The position numbers were made by a program, and so were the translations under genes. This document shows positions 1 to 12,600 of a stretch of DNA of 64,000 nt, piece by piece. Position 1 is the stretch's first letter, and every line of letters starts with the position of its first letter. The stretch is from Gordius sp. MW1 (Eukaryota; Nematomorpha; Gordioida; Gordea; Gordiidae), in assembly GCA_964036665.1 (NCBI GenBank), contig OZ038533.1, forward strand, positions 2,032,001-2,096,000. The letters run 5' to 3'. The notes beneath the pieces were generated by a model that was not told where the DNA came from, ran no database searches, and worked only from the letters and a program-made list of their open reading frames with translations.

Positions 1-24
1 ACATAGGTGTAGCCAGGGGATATA

Positions 25-2563
25 GGCTAAATCCCGAAAAGGCACAATCCCGAAGCTACAATAATGCTACTGCTACGATTTTCAAATTTCCATATGTTTT
101 TTAATTTTAAAGTTTTATCCATAATCAAGAGCAAGATTTGGGTGCCCCTTTACAATTTACTTATGTAAGAATCACATTTAATTAACCTCTGCACCAAGTA
201 ACATAATATAGCTTTATTTACAGATCACTGATGAGTATTAATATTTAGTGACAAGGTATAAATTAAAGGATGCCATTAATAATAATCGTTTGGAAGCAAT
301 ATCTAAGGTAATTTTAACGTATTTAAAATCAGGGAATCATTAATCCTATTAGGTATACAATAATGTTTGGGTATTATGTACTCAAGAGCTATATTTGGGT
401 GGAACCTTTACAATTTACTAATTATATAATTAACTGATATACGTTTGTTTGGTATAAGGTGGTGTATAAATAAGCAATATATAATAAATTTAAGTATTAT
501 ATAAAGGATATCATCCCAGTGCTATCCCATGCCTCTAGATTCTTTTATAAAAGTTGATTAATGGAATATTTAGAACGTTAAGTGATATAGTTACAGAGTA
601 TAATCTCAGCAAGTAAACATATAAGAAATTTGTTAAAGTTTTTTTGTACTTTAATAGAAAAAATATTAAATTTTAAAAGGGCAATCTCTTTAGCCATTAG
701 ATTAAATAGAAATTATTCATACAATTTATGATGCTATATAACTTAATTTAGATCCTATAAGATTGTAAAGGGATCATTGTTAAATATGATTAGTATCAAT
801 GTGCATGTGATTAGATAAGCTTTTGTATTAAGTTTTTGCTATTATTATAAGGCAAATTTATTTATAACTAAATCACTAACTATTTCTATTTTATTTTTAT
901 CTACCTCAACTAATGTTTACTTATTGATGTGCTGTTATATTGATATATAAGATGATTGATGGATGAAACTCTTACCCCAATTTTTACATTTAATGCTTAC
1001 CAAAGAGCCTAGCAAAAAAATGCCTTAAAATCTTGTTCTTGTTTTAAAAAGTCTAATTAGAAAATGTTATAGCAGGTTATGAAAATCTGGTACCTATCAA
1101 TAACTTTTTTAGGAATGTGAAAAATTTTATATTTTACCAAACTTAATTTCAAGAAATATCAATAATATACTTATTGTCATATAGAAATTTAAGTTAGACC
1201 CACATTATAAAAATTTTGTTTTGGAAAATATTACATGTATATTTCTGATACCATTTTATGGAATTTGTTGAATTTATGGTTATAAAATTGTAAATAATGA
1301 GTAATCTATCAATGAGTAAAAGATTGGTTATACTTTCATTCATTTAATCTATATATATCTAGCATAGGCTTTTATTTGATAAAATTAAGCTCTAACAATC
1401 AACAAATAACAATATTTTAGCTTTGTTTTATAATCTAATTTTATAGTTTTAAGAGTTTATACATTATAGTAAATATTATTAAAGCTTAGCAACTTAATAC
1501 ACAAAAATTCTAAATTAATGAACTCATTATACTATGTTTATTAAGTTACTTAATTATAATTTTCATTTTAATCTACAATAAATTAAATTTGATACTCATT
1601 TTTACACAAAAATTATCATTTTTATAGTTGTATATGTTTATAGACATTACATTTAGATTTTTTCATATTATTAAATATAACCTTATATGATGTATTTTTA
1701 TTTAAAGTGTCAACACTTCCTTAAGTTTGGACGATTCTATTAATTTTTGTTTTTAAGTTTTTTTTAGCCAAATTTTCTAAATTTATAGTTTGTACCTTAT
1801 TTAATATGTTCATCATAAAATTAAAAAAGCTATTTTTGTTATGAGCAAAATTAGTCATATTCAAAGAAACTTTACCTAAGAGTTATCTAAATATCTCCTG
1901 CACTTTTAAGAATCTCAGTATTAATTTAAGGAATCATTGATTTAACCTATTTATATCTAGAATAGACTTTTATTTGATGTAATTAAGCTTTAACAATTAA
2001 CAAATGATAATACTCTAGCTCTGTTGTATAATCTAAAGATTTGTAGGAAGAACTGATACACCCTCTCCTAAAAAATCATAGAATGTTATAAATAAACTTA
2101 CAAATAATTTGAATAAGCTATATAATATATAAGTGCTAAGAATTATAAGTTACCTTCATGTGAGATGTCAAGAGTTATCTAAATATCTCCTGCACTTTTA
2201 AGAATCTCAGTATTAATTTAAGGAATTATGATAACCTATTTATATCTAGAATAGACTTTTATTTGATGAAATTAAGCTTTAACAATTAACAAATGATAAA
2301 GTTTTCCATCTTTAATTTTGGTATAATCCAAGTCTTTATGGGTCAGAATCAAATTTTTTCTACTCGACTTTTTAAATTCTAAAGATAATTTATAAATATT
2401 TAGATATTAAGCTTACTTATACTTTCTGTATTATCTTGATTTGTTCTCTCAACCAAATATTCATTAAAAGCTTGATTATATGATTGCATATTTTTTACCA
2501 TATGTTAATTGCCGTAAAAGTGTAGCATTAAAATTCGGGATTGTGCGCTTTCGGGATTTAGCC
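25..2563. mobile_element. 2.5-kb AT-rich element with 30-bp terminal inverted repeats
   Basis: The left end starts GGCTAAATCCCGAAAAGG and the right end finishes TTTCGGGATTTAGCC. The inverted repeats run about 30 bp with two mismatches. A TA dinucleotide flanks both ends (23-24 and 2564-2565), which would fit a TA target duplication as in Tc1/mariner-type elements. Nothing between the ends encodes more than about 60 residues, so this is a non-autonomous element or a decayed one. It contains an internal duplication, listed separately. The superfamily is not established. Confidence 0.6.
1879..2299. repeat. Internal direct duplication of about 130 bp
   Basis: 1879-2010 and 2171-2299 are close copies, sharing AGTTATCTAAATATCTCC at the start and AACAAATGATAA at the end. 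A third, more diverged copy of the second half lies at about 1345-1420. The duplication is confined to the 2.5-kb inverted-repeat element. Confidence 0.8.
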
Positions 2564-2705
2564 TAGGAACCGTAGCCAGCATTTGAATTAGAGGGGAGCA
2601 AAAGCTATTTAGAAACTTTTCACAATTTTAGCTGTAATTTTGTAAAATTCTTGCATTTTTTGAAATTTAAAGGGTGGCAGTCGTCCTCCCCTGGCTATGC
2701 CTATG

Positions 2706-3639
2706 CTGATATATGTATAATCTTATATATGCAAAGATATTAAAATGTGGACATGATTTAAAATTACTTTATTTATATAAAACAGGTATCATTAATTTGC
2801 TACTACTAAAAAAACATTAAATTTGTTGAAAATGAGTATAATTTTTATATTACTTTTAAATTAAGGTTTGTGTGTATTCTAAAATATAAAATTAATGCAG
2901 CATTAAATTTAATTAACTATTTGTTTTTCCCATCTCAAATCTAGCTTTTGATAGGTAATAAATCTGACATTTAATTTTTTTAAATTATATGTCAGTATAC
3001 TTAAAATAGAATTTAAATAACATAAAATGTAGACATGAATCATGAAATTTTGATTAGTACAAAACAGGTATATATAAATTTGCTATATTGATGTTAAAAA
3101 ATACAAATAATTGGTAAATATATATAAATTTGAGTTAACATTATCTTCATATTCACTTTGCAAGGGGCAGTTTATCAAAAGATTCCTTTTCTACAATTTT
3201 CTGTAAAAATCTTGATTATACATATATAGTTCTTACCAATGCGCAAAATAGCACTTTCTATTGTGTTGTAACCTGAACTTCTCTTAAATTTTGAAGGCAA
3301 GATTATATTTTTCACATTTCCATCATCGAAAATTCCATTGAGGCTTATAATATCTATATTGTATCTAAAAAATATTTAAAAATTTTGTAATTGTTCTTAC
3401 CATTGCACAGCTCAATAACTAAATGGAGCAAAAAAGTGATATGGGTGAAACTAAAATGGGAATAAAATTAAAAATGGCTCATTGTTATTTGTTTATTTGT
3501 AATCAAGCAACCAAAAATTTACAAACGCGGATGCGTTGTTTATTTTCGTTCGGTAGGAGAACGTTTAAGCAACGCGTTTTTACGATAGGAAAAATGTTAC
3601 CCAAAGGAGGAGAATGTTTAGCCTGATTCTCTAATTATA
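2706..3639. other. AT-rich stretch with no recognised gene
   Basis: A 67-residue open frame at 3423-3626 (+) has no recognisable domain and no splice partners. I see no other structure here. Confidence 0.5.
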
Positions 3640-3881
3640 GTGACCAGAAAACCATCTTGCCGAATTCACCTTGGGACATTAACGACCATCTCCCCATTCT
3701 CATAAAGAAGGCCCAAAATTGAGTACATTTCATAATAATTATCAATTCTATTAAAAAAAATACCTAAAATTTAACTTCAATCCGAAATTGAATGATTAAT
3801 AGCCTTTTTTGCTGGGGGACATTTTTTAACCTGGGGACATTCAATTCGACAAGGTGGTTTTCAACAATTTGAAGGGCTACC
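3640..3881. mobile_element. Mutator-like MITE, diverged copy
   Basis: The right end is GAAGGGCTACC. Both ends carry the inner motif AACCATCTTGCCGAAT or its diverged complement, matching the better preserved copy at 35592-35857. Nine-base flanks CTAATTATA (3631-3639) and TTAATTATG (3882-3890) agree at 7 of 9 positions, consistent with an old 9-bp target duplication. It is non-coding. Assignment to the Mutator-like group rests on the 9-bp duplication length. Confidence 0.6.
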
Positions 3882-4191
3882 TTAATTATGGACACCTCTT
3901 AATATCGTGCTCAAATTTAATGGGACGTTTGTTTTCGAATTGTATTTTTATGCTCAAAAAGCTAATTGATTCTAAATGTATTAAATATTTTAGTAATTAA
4001 ATTTAAAATTGTATAAGTATTTATTAGTATAATGAGATTGTTGAGTATGAGGAAACGATATATTTCTATTAATTTTACATTTCTGGTATTAATTACTATA
4101 TTTTCTTACCCTAGTGATTTGCCATTTTATCATCCACTCAGATTTAATTTTGTGTATCCTCCTCCCATCTATTTTAATAATCTGTCTTGAA
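3882..4191. other. No gene seen
   Basis: AT-rich sequence between two MITEs; nothing recognisable. Confidence 0.5.
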
Positions 4192-4354
4192 CAGTGGCGT
4201 AGCCAGAGGAGGGGGGGGGGGGGGAAACGGGAAATTCTCCCCCCCCCCCCGGGAAAAAAAACAATGTTTATTTTGTTTTTTATGTTGAAATAATAATGTT
4301 ATAGAAAAATTTTAAAATTCCCCCCCCCGGGAGAAAATCCTGGCTACGCGCCTG
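4192..4354. mobile_element. hAT-like MITE with poly-G and poly-C tracts, complete
   Basis: The termini are CAGTGGCGTAGCCAG and CTGGCTACGCGCCTG. A perfect 8-bp target duplication GTCTTGAA lies at 4184-4191 and 4355-4362. The 163-bp element is mostly a foldback with long G and C runs near the ends. The CAGTGG start and 8-bp duplication are typical of hAT elements. It is one of several relatives in this window (30012, 47088, 55197, 61334, 63540). Confidence 0.85.
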
Positions 4355-5301
4355 GTCTTGAAGGTGTCAATGATTCCGAATAATGTTACCCCTTTTCTTC
4401 ACTCATTTTATTCATCCAATTTGATAATAAAATAAAGACTATTAATCAACGGTGGCATAGATGGGTAACGCCGAATGGGTGGATAGGTTTTTACTATAAT
4501 ATTTTAAACAAAGCTGACACTATAATGAAGTACAAAAAATATGTTATAGATTGTTATAGTTTTTTAAACATGTTTAATACATCAACTACATGGGAATGAT
4601 ATTGAGAGCTTAGTTAACGATTCACATATACTATTAAATGTATTAGCAAATAAAATATAATAATTTACTTAAATTCATCAGTGGTTTCAGGCAAAAATAT
4701 AATATTTACAAAAGACACCTGCCTAAGGTCAGTTTAAGATCACGAGTTACATTTAAGAAAATTATAATTTTTATTTGACTTCCAAGTTAATTTATAAATA
4801 TTGATTTTGTCCATGTCACCTATATAAGTATAAGTGTTGCACTGCACCTTCCGCTTTTAATATCTTTCGAATATTTTATTAATTCTAAGGTATAAATTTA
4901 AAAGAACTCAATTTTGAATGAAACAGATTCTTTCTTATAGCAACTCTACAAATTATCGCGCAGTATATGAAGATTTTACACTTTATAATTGGTTACCTAT
5001 GATTAAATGATGTTTAAAGAAGAAGTAATTTTTGTTTAAAATTTTCATTAAACTTCTTTGTGGATAAATTGTTTCAAAAAGTTATTTCTTTGGCTAGGCG
5101 TAACACAAATATATCACAAGATTTTTGAAAATGATTTATTAGGGTAACAAATTGCTGATACTAGCGGACTCATGTTTTAACGGTTGTGTTATGAAATACA
5201 CGCAATTTAATTTATAAATTGTTTCGTTCATAACTTTCATTAATATGAGGGATATTTTATGATTTTAAGTACTTTTTACACCTGCCGGCCTATCTTTTGC
5301 T
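4355..5301. other. No gene seen
   Basis: AT-rich sequence without a credible open frame, repeat end or domain. Confidence 0.5.
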
Positions 5302-5865
5302 TAGTGATTAAAATCCGAGATCGTCGAGTCTCGTCTCGAAAAACCGATACGAGACGAGAATAAAAAAATGACCCGAGATCGAGACGAGAAATTTTGATTT
5401 AAAGACGAGACGATACGAGATTTTTTCTGCGAGATCTCAGCTTAGATTTTTTTATGGATCATAAAATTTATTTCATTTTAATTGTGTATTTTTATTTTGT
5501 GTAATTCACATTTAATGTAATATGATTGGAATATATTTGATATTAAAAAAGCCCCCATGTGTAGTAAATATTATATATTCTTGCAAAATGTTCAAATTAT
5601 GGTAATTTCAGTTCATTTACCTAAGTATGAGTGGCCCTATGTGAATAATTTAATAATTTATTTATTACATATTTGTAACCATAGCATTGCTATATACAAA
5701 ATATGTGGCTTAGAATGAGTTCTGATGGAGTAGTATAAAGCATATTTAAATTTCGCAATTTATCATCCTGCACGATGTTGTAATCTTAAATTCGTGAATA
5801 ATTAATTAAATAATTATTCAAATTAAGCTAACGTGGCTCGAGATTTTTGGAATACGCGGCGACAT
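5302..5865 (-). mobile_element. Partial hAT-like element of the GAGACG family
   Basis: TAGTGAT at 5302 followed by a dense run of GAGACG and CGAGAC words (about 5313-5450) is the right end of the family in inverted orientation. Interior blocks also match the complete copies: the stretch around 5708-5735 resembles 59768-59795, and 5840-5860 resembles 9060-9090, both inverted. The other end is not found, so the copy is incomplete. Confidence 0.6.
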
Positions 5866-5984
5866 ATGTGCCTGCCGAACGATTATTTTCAAAAGTATTC
5901 ATTAGATGACACCGACATGGGCCTAGTCGGTGGCAGGGCGAAATCCAGGAATCCTTTAAAAAATTATGGCTAAATTTCGAAAGA

Positions 5985-6056
5985 TTCTTAATTTCCCCCT
6001 CTAAATCATTATTGCCCCCTTTAATTCCAAACCTGGCTACGCCCATGGACACCAAT
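5985..6056. mobile_element. Right end of a poly-C hAT-like MITE
   Basis: Short C runs followed by CCTGGCTACGCCCATG resemble the right ends of the other poly-G/poly-C MITEs. The matching left end was not found, so this is a fragment. Confidence 0.45.
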
Positions 6057-6201
6057 ATACATTGAGTCATGAGATTTCTAGAACTTTTTATGTTTACCTA
6101 TATTAAACCTCCTAAATTTCCTTAAAAACATTATGTTAATACATTGTTTTGTTTCGAATTTAAATTTCTATAAATGTGGCTTTTGTGCAATAACAATACA
6201 C

Positions 6202-6530
6202 TAGTGTTGTAAAAACGGCTGGCTGGGTTTTCCCAGCGTATTGCTAAGCTTAGTTGTTGGCGTTTATTTTCACCCAGCCTTTTTAGTGTTAGGTGAATTT
6301 TCTTGGGAGGGCTTTGGCGTTTGGCGTTTTTGTAAAAAACACCCAAAGCGTTTTGGGTGAATTTTTTGGGGCACCTTTGGCGTTTAGCTTTGGGTGTATT
6401 AAACACCCAAGGGGTTTGGGTGGATAATCTTATTAACCTTTTGGTTTGATTTTGGTCGTTTTGGGTGGGGCATGCAAATATATCAATTTGTTTATATTGT
6501 TCATCATATTTGGTGTATTTAGGTAGTTTC
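6202..6530. mobile_element. MITE with TAGTGTTGTAAAAACGGC end
   Basis: It begins TAGTGTTGTAAAAACGGCTG and has internal inverted and direct GGCGTTTGG and GGGTG motifs. A long stretch is repeated in reverse complement at 31322-31630. The long minus-strand open frame across it (6131-6622) follows these repeats and encodes nothing recognisable. The far end is approximate, set by where similarity to the other copy stops. Confidence 0.6.
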
Positions 6531-6995
6531 TGTTCAAAAAAAAGCTTATCTAAAAAAAAGCTAATCAGTAAGCTAATTAACCAATAGTAACATTTGGCGA
6601 TTTCGACGTATAGTGCATACAATCTAATGTAAATTTTGGAATATTAAGCAATTTCTGCGTATAGTTCATAACATAAATTGAGAATTTAAGCGTATTCTCC
6701 CTCACTTTAGATTAAACTTTTATGGATTTAAACTTATTCTTTCGCAATTTAGATTTAACCTTCTAACGGAAGTTTTTTCACCACTTTTGAATATCCCATT
6801 TATGAATATCTATATACTAATTTTAGATATCTTATTAATATATCGAATTATTAGATCTTATTTTTAAGAATCCTATTTTTGAATATCTAACCCATTTTTA
6901 TATATTCAATATTTAAATTTTATTTTTAAATTTGCTATGCGACATACTCCTCATAAGACATCAAGTAAAGTTTAGGGTAGATTTTTTAACTTTTT
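6531..6995. other. AT-rich, no gene seen
   Basis: Short AT-rich near-repeats such as ATCTTATTAATATATCG are present; nothing coding is recognised. Confidence 0.45.
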
Positions 6996-7525
6996 AGGTC
7001 AAGCACTTACAAAGGGCACTTCAAATAACATGTGTGGGCCTCAGCCCATAAACATCCTACCTCATAGTAAATTGTATTTTATAATATTCATAGGTCAACC
7101 AATTCATTTGCATCATCTTCGAGAAACATTCCCAAGTGTAGGCCTTAGCCCATAAACATCCTTCCTCATAGTAAATTGTATTCTGTATTTTATAAAATTC
7201 ATAGTTCAACCAATTCATTTGCAATCATCTTTGAGAAACATTCCCAATACATTGTGTAGGCCTTAGCCCATAAACATACTAGCTTACAGTGAATTGTATT
7301 ATATATTTTATAGACTTCTTAGGTCAACCAATTTATTTGCAAACCTCTTCAAGAAGCATTCCAAATAACACGTGTTGGCCTCAGCCCATAAACATCCTAC
7401 CTCATAGTAAATTGTATTCTGTATTTTATAAAATTCATAGGTCAACCAATTCATTTGCAATCATCTTCGAGAAACATTCCCAATACATTCTGTAGGTCTC
7501 AGTCCATAAACATCCTATCCCTAAA
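6996..7525. repeat. Tandem satellite, about 118-bp unit, 4-5 copies
   Basis: Units start near 6996, 7091, 7201, 7320 and 7438 with AGGTCAACCAATTCATTTGC. Each carries CAGCCCATAAACATCCTACC in mid unit. Divergence between copies is visible but modest, and the last copy is partial. Confidence 0.85.
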
Positions 7526-7658
7526 CTGCTAAATTTAGTATTAAGAGAAGGTTGTAGCCAGCATTTTGACATTCAAAATAAATCCTAATATGGCCCTAAA
7601 CAGTCATGAAGTTTTAGTGTATTTATAATCAGTAGCAACTTAAAGTGTTAAGCTGCTC

Positions 7659-7950
7659 TATGTAGACAAGGTGAATCATATGCAACTGTATATAGAATAA
7701 CCTTTTTTGACAGTGCTTTAGTCTTTTATAATCATTAAAAACTTAACTGGTGATTATTTATTGCTATCCATATCATTAATTAAAATCAAGCTATTAATTT
7801 ATGTAGACATGCAACTGTATATAGAATAACCTAATATGCCAGTGCTTTAGTGTATTTATAAACATTAACAACTTAAAGTATACTGGTGACTATTTAAATA
7901 TGCTATCCATATTATTAAGTACTATTAAGCTAATATTATGTGTAGACATG
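7659..7950. repeat. Tandem satellite, about 138-bp unit, left part
   Basis: Units begin ATGTAGACATGCAACTGTAT at about 7659, 7801 and 7940. The array stops inside a unit where Gypsy element B starts and resumes in register at 21094, so B was inserted into the array. Confidence 0.85.
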
Positions 7951-8233
7951 TGTAGAAGTTTAAACTTCTACTTTATTATCCTTAAAAAAATCGAAGGTTT
8001 AGTGAATTCGGAAACGAATAAAAACCGAATTAATTTAGTATTTATTTGCGAGTAAAAGTTAGCAAACCATAACATGCGCAGAAGATAAATATTTTTAAAA
8101 GCAGAAAATTAATATATCAACACGCAGAAGATTAATATATCCAACGCAGAATAAAATATCCGCAGAAGATAAAATACGTTGAAGGTGAATATAAGCAGAC
8201 GATAAATTACATAGAAGGTTAATATAAGCAGAC

Positions 8234-8427
8234 TGTAGAGAGGTAATTGGAGTGCGAAGTGCCTCAGGGGATATGTTATTTACCGATGTGTTGTCAATCA
8301 AATTATCGTTAACTGGTTATATGCGGAATGTATTATATACGTTGGATATACACGTTTTTACTCACTTTCTATTATTGTATCGCTTCGAAAACCTGTCTGT
8401 AATAAATAAAGATCCCCAACCCTAATA
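8234..8427 (+). repeat. 5' LTR of Gypsy element A
   Basis: It starts TGTAGAGAGG and ends CCCTAATA, with AATAAA near its 3' end. It is nearly identical to 13273-13466. Confidence 0.9.
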
Positions 8428-8481
8428 GTGGCGACGTAAAGGATAAGCTTACGCGGGAATGCAGAAATATAAAACAACGGC

Positions 8482-9612
8482 TAGTGTTTCGATCTCGTCT
8501 CGGTCTCGAAAACAAAATCTCGTCTCGGGAGCGATTAAGAAAATCTCGTCTCGGTCTAGAAAAATCTCGGTCTCGTCTCGACGAGAATTCTCGTCTCATC
8601 TCGACTTTTAAAAAATGTAAATACGGAATAAAAATTTGTCGAGTGTTTTTAAAAATATTAAATCAGTGTAAAAAAATCCAAATGGTAAACTTTAATATTT
8701 TTCGAAAAATTTTAATACACAAACTTTTTAAAGATTTAGCGGGACAGGACTCTCATTGACAATAGAAAAATATGAATTAATTCATAGAGATAACATTTTA
8801 TATGGAAAGTACAGGTTCGTGTATTTATTTTATATTGCATAATTATAGAAATTATAGTAAATTTGAATGCACCTGCCAACCCTGTTTATAATATGAACAG
8901 TAATGCATACGTCAAAACTATGTATTCACATAATGTCTTATTAAGGTTCAAAAATTTGGGAGGTATACTATTAGTTTAAGCATAAAAACAGTTAAAAAAC
9001 TTATGACTCAAGATTTAATCTATTACTGTGTCATTTAATATTTTAACTTTTGAAATCGTTAGGCGGGTGCTCAAAAACCTCGAGCCACCTTAGTTCAAGT
9101 TGTATAATTGTTCAAAGATTGAACACCAATTTATAATTAACGCATTATGCAGGATGAGTAACTGCGAAATTCAACTATGCTTTAGTAATATTTACTATTC
9201 CATTAGAACTTATTCTAAGCCTAACATTTTCATTATAAAAGTATTCACATACCCTAAGGGTCAACTATATTTAGGTAAATCTAAATGATTGCCAAATTTT
9301 AATTTTTGCAAAGATGTATAAAATTTACTACACTTAAAATTTTTTTGTATATCAAATATATTTCATACATATTGATTTACACTTATTACCTTAAATGTAT
9401 CATGCAAATTAAAATAATTAATAATTTACTAAAATTTACGATCAATAAAAAGTCGAGATCTCGCCGAAAAAATCTCGTCTCGTCTCGTCTCGACATCAAA
9501 ATTCTCGTCTCGATCTCGACTCCCTTTTCCGAATTCTCGTCTCGTCTCGTCTCGGTTTTTCGAGACGAGACGAGACGAGACCGAGATTTTTCTCGGTTTT
9601 TCCGCATCACTA
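8482..9612 (+). mobile_element. Complete hAT-like element of the GAGACG family, non-autonomous
   Basis: The ends are TAGTGTTTCG and CGCATCACTA, with a perfect 8-bp target duplication ACAACGGC at 8474-8481 and 9613-9620. Both subterminal regions (about 8490-8610 and 9450-9600) are packed with TCTCG and GTCTCG words in direct and inverted order. These create arginine-rich open frames with no meaning. The middle is AT-rich with no transposase. It lies between the left LTR and gag of Gypsy element A. The same ends and interior occur at 55877-60185. Confidence 0.85.
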
Positions 9613-12600
9613 ACAACGGCTAACATCGACGCTTTTATAACACAATTTGAGCTATTCCTAAGGAGCAATAAGACGGAGACAGATGAGCAAAAAGCAGCTC
9701 TATTATTAACCAGCCTATGGGGAGGCATTCCAATTAATACTAGAGGATTATAGACCGCAAGAGTTGACAGGAATTAAATATGAAAAAGCTAAAAATCGGT
9801 TAAAAAAATTATTTCAAAGGAATTCATGCGCGAGGGCAAAGAGGTATGAATTCTCAAAGGTCCGACAAGGCCAGGGAGAGACGATAGACACGTACGTTAA
9901 TAGACTCAAGGCCGGAGCTAAAAGCTGCAACTTCGGAAACGAAGAATTGCAGAACAGAATCGTCGACCAATTCATTATAGGATTGCGCGATAGAAGCTTA
10001 CAGGCGAGACTGTTGGCAGAAAACGACATCAAATGGGACCGCCTACGCGAGCTGGCGTTAACGGCCGAGACGATACACGGGGGGCTAAGCACTTTGCAAG
10101 ACGGGTCCGAAGAGGCGTGGAGCGTAGTGGCGGGACGAGAAGCGTGGCCTGGGCCGGTTCGAATTCCCAGGTTAAAACATGCTATAGATGTGTTAACTGT
10201 AAATATATATATTAATAACGAATTATTCCAATGCATCTTCGATACCGGCGCCACGGTATCGATAATACCGGCGCGAAGATGGGCGAAGGAGATCCCACGC
10301 AACAAAGAGCCCGTTTCGACGGTGTACGCGTACGGCCACGAGGAAATAAAGATCGTAGCCAAGGTGCAAGCTGATGTTTGAATGGGCTACATGAGAAAAC
10401 AGCTGTCGGTATTGATAGCAGACGTAGCTGGGCCGCCGTTGTGTGGGATCGATTGGATCCAAGAATTTGAGCCCGAAATTTGGCGACGAATTCGTTGGAA
10501 CTCCAGAGCTGCGGTGGAACGGTTTGCGGTAAATTACTTAGAAAGACCGAAGGATTCCAAGTCCGCGATCCGGCACGCGATGAAGCAATGGGAGGGCCAG
10601 CTAAACGAATTTTCAAAAGCAGTCAAGGGAATAACGGTGGAAGTACCGTTAAAAGAGGGCATAGATCCCGTATTTATACCCGCACGAAGGGTGACGATGG
10701 CGTGGAAGAAAGAAGTAGAAGAAGAGCTGGACAAATGGGTCAGAGACGGGGTGATAGAACCGATCGATTTCTCAAGATGGGCCAGTCCAGTGGTACCCGT
10801 GAAAAAAAGCGATGGGACTCCTCGATTATGTATTGATTACCGGTTTACTATAAACAAATACGCTCAAGGATTGTTGTACCCCTTACCCAAAATCGACGAT
10901 TTGTTAAATAAACTCGATAACGCGTGTTGTTTTATTAAGCTGGACCTAAGCGTACTTACAACTCGAATTAGGTCCAGAAACGAGCCTACGATTGACTATC
11001 TCCACGCACAAGGGCCTATTTAAAGTTAACCGAATGCCTTTTGGCTTAAATTGCGCCGCGGCGATTTTCCGAAAAACAATGGATCAGATATTAGGAGGCA
11101 TGGAGGGGGTAGCGGTAACATCGATGATATACTAATCGCGGGGGAAACGGAAGAAATCCACAACGAGCGGTTACTCAAAGTACTAGAAACGTTACAAAAA
11201 TAGGGTTTCGTGCCAAACATTTCCAAGAGCATCTTGTGGACGAAGGAAGTAACATTTTTGGGATACGTAATAAGTAACAAGGGAATTCAAATCAACGACA
11301 ATAAAGCCGAACTGGTCAAGCAGTGGAAAAATTTAACAAACAAAAATGAAATAAAATCGTTCCTGGGATTAACAGCATATTTTTCAAAGTTTATTAAGGA
11401 CTACGCCAAAATCGTACACCCGATTCAGAAACTCATGAAAAAAAACGTTTTGTACCACTGGGGTGGAGAATAACAAGAAGCATTCGAAGCCATCAAGTCC
11501 GCGCTTACTAAAGCCCCCGTACTGGCATACTTTAATCGAGATTGGGAGACTGGCCTGGTCGTAGACGCCTCTGGTACAGGGTTAGGGGCCATCTTACAGC
11601 AACGAGCACCAGGCGAGAATTGGAGAGTGGTGGCCTATGCTTCAAGAGCGTTAAACGATAGCGAAAGCCGGTATGACGATCGAACGAAAGGCCCTTGCGG
11701 TGGTTTATGGACTAAAAAAGTTCAATGAATATATACAAGGACGAAGCGTTACAATCATGACGGATCATAGACCCCTAGTATATATATTCGATCAGAGCAA
11801 AAGTGGCAAGGAACAATGGTCACCACGTCTAACTAGGTGGGCGCTCATGGTATCAGGCTACACGACCAAGTTTGTGTACAACAAGGGATCGGAAAACGCG
11901 GCAGATTTCTTGTCTAGAAAACCGAACGAAAACGCGTATCAGGTTAGCGAGGAAATGCCAGAAGACTCGACGAATCCGTTTATATCATTGGACGTAGTAA
12001 GACAGCACACCTTGGACGACCCGTGGCTGCGACAATTAAAAGAGTGGATTAAAGGTAAACAAAACACAATGGTCGCGTATAGGCTAAAACGCTCCTACGA
12101 AAAACACCTGCCAAAGTTACACGAAGCCAAAAGCATAATATTTTACAAAAGACGACGAATATTAATTCCGGCTAAGTTACGAGGAGTGGTACTCCAAAGA
12201 TTACATAGGGGTCACGTGGGTATCAAGCGGATGCAAGAAGTGGCGGGGCAGTATATATGGTGGCCTACACTCGACGATGACTTATTAAGCGTAGCGAAAG
12301 GGTGCCGGAATTGCAATTACACTGCCGCGGCGGCGAAGAAGGCACCGTTGATAGAGTGTCAACCTAGCCATAAACCGTGGGTTCAAGTACACATCGATAT
12401 CATGGGTCCTCTCAAGGGTAAGTCATACCTGGTGATGGTGGACAATAGCTCAAAATGGGTAGAAGTGTTTAAATTAGATGACACCACAGCGACCACCATT
12501 ATAAAAAAACTTGCCGAAACGTTTGCTAGATTTGGAAATCCGCCATGGTTAATATCAGATAACGGCCCGCAAAGGGCAGGAATTACAGAATTTTTGCAAG

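Larger units (their letters stand above)
2..2705. mobile_element. hAT-like MITE split by a later insertion
   Basis: Outer terminal inverted repeats CATAGGTGTAGCCAGGGG (2-19) and CCCCTGGCTATGCCTATG (2688-2705) pair with two mismatches. The body right of the insertion (2566-2687) shows the G-rich start and C-rich end seen in other copies of this family in the window. The element at 25-2563 is inserted in its left part. The outer target duplication cannot be checked because only one base lies to the left. A second CGTAGCCAG at 2570-2578 raises the alternative that two adjacent copies are present. Confidence 0.55.

Noticed and set aside
6131-6622. 163-residue minus-strand open frame
   Set aside because: It follows a MITE whose repeats (CACCCAAAACGC and similar) dictate the amino-acid pattern; the inverted copy at 31.3-31.6 kb gives a similar meaningless frame.
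9306-9728. Overlapping arginine- and serine-rich frames on both strands
   Set aside because: They arise from the TCTCGTCTCG arrays of the hAT-like element, which are open in several frames at once.
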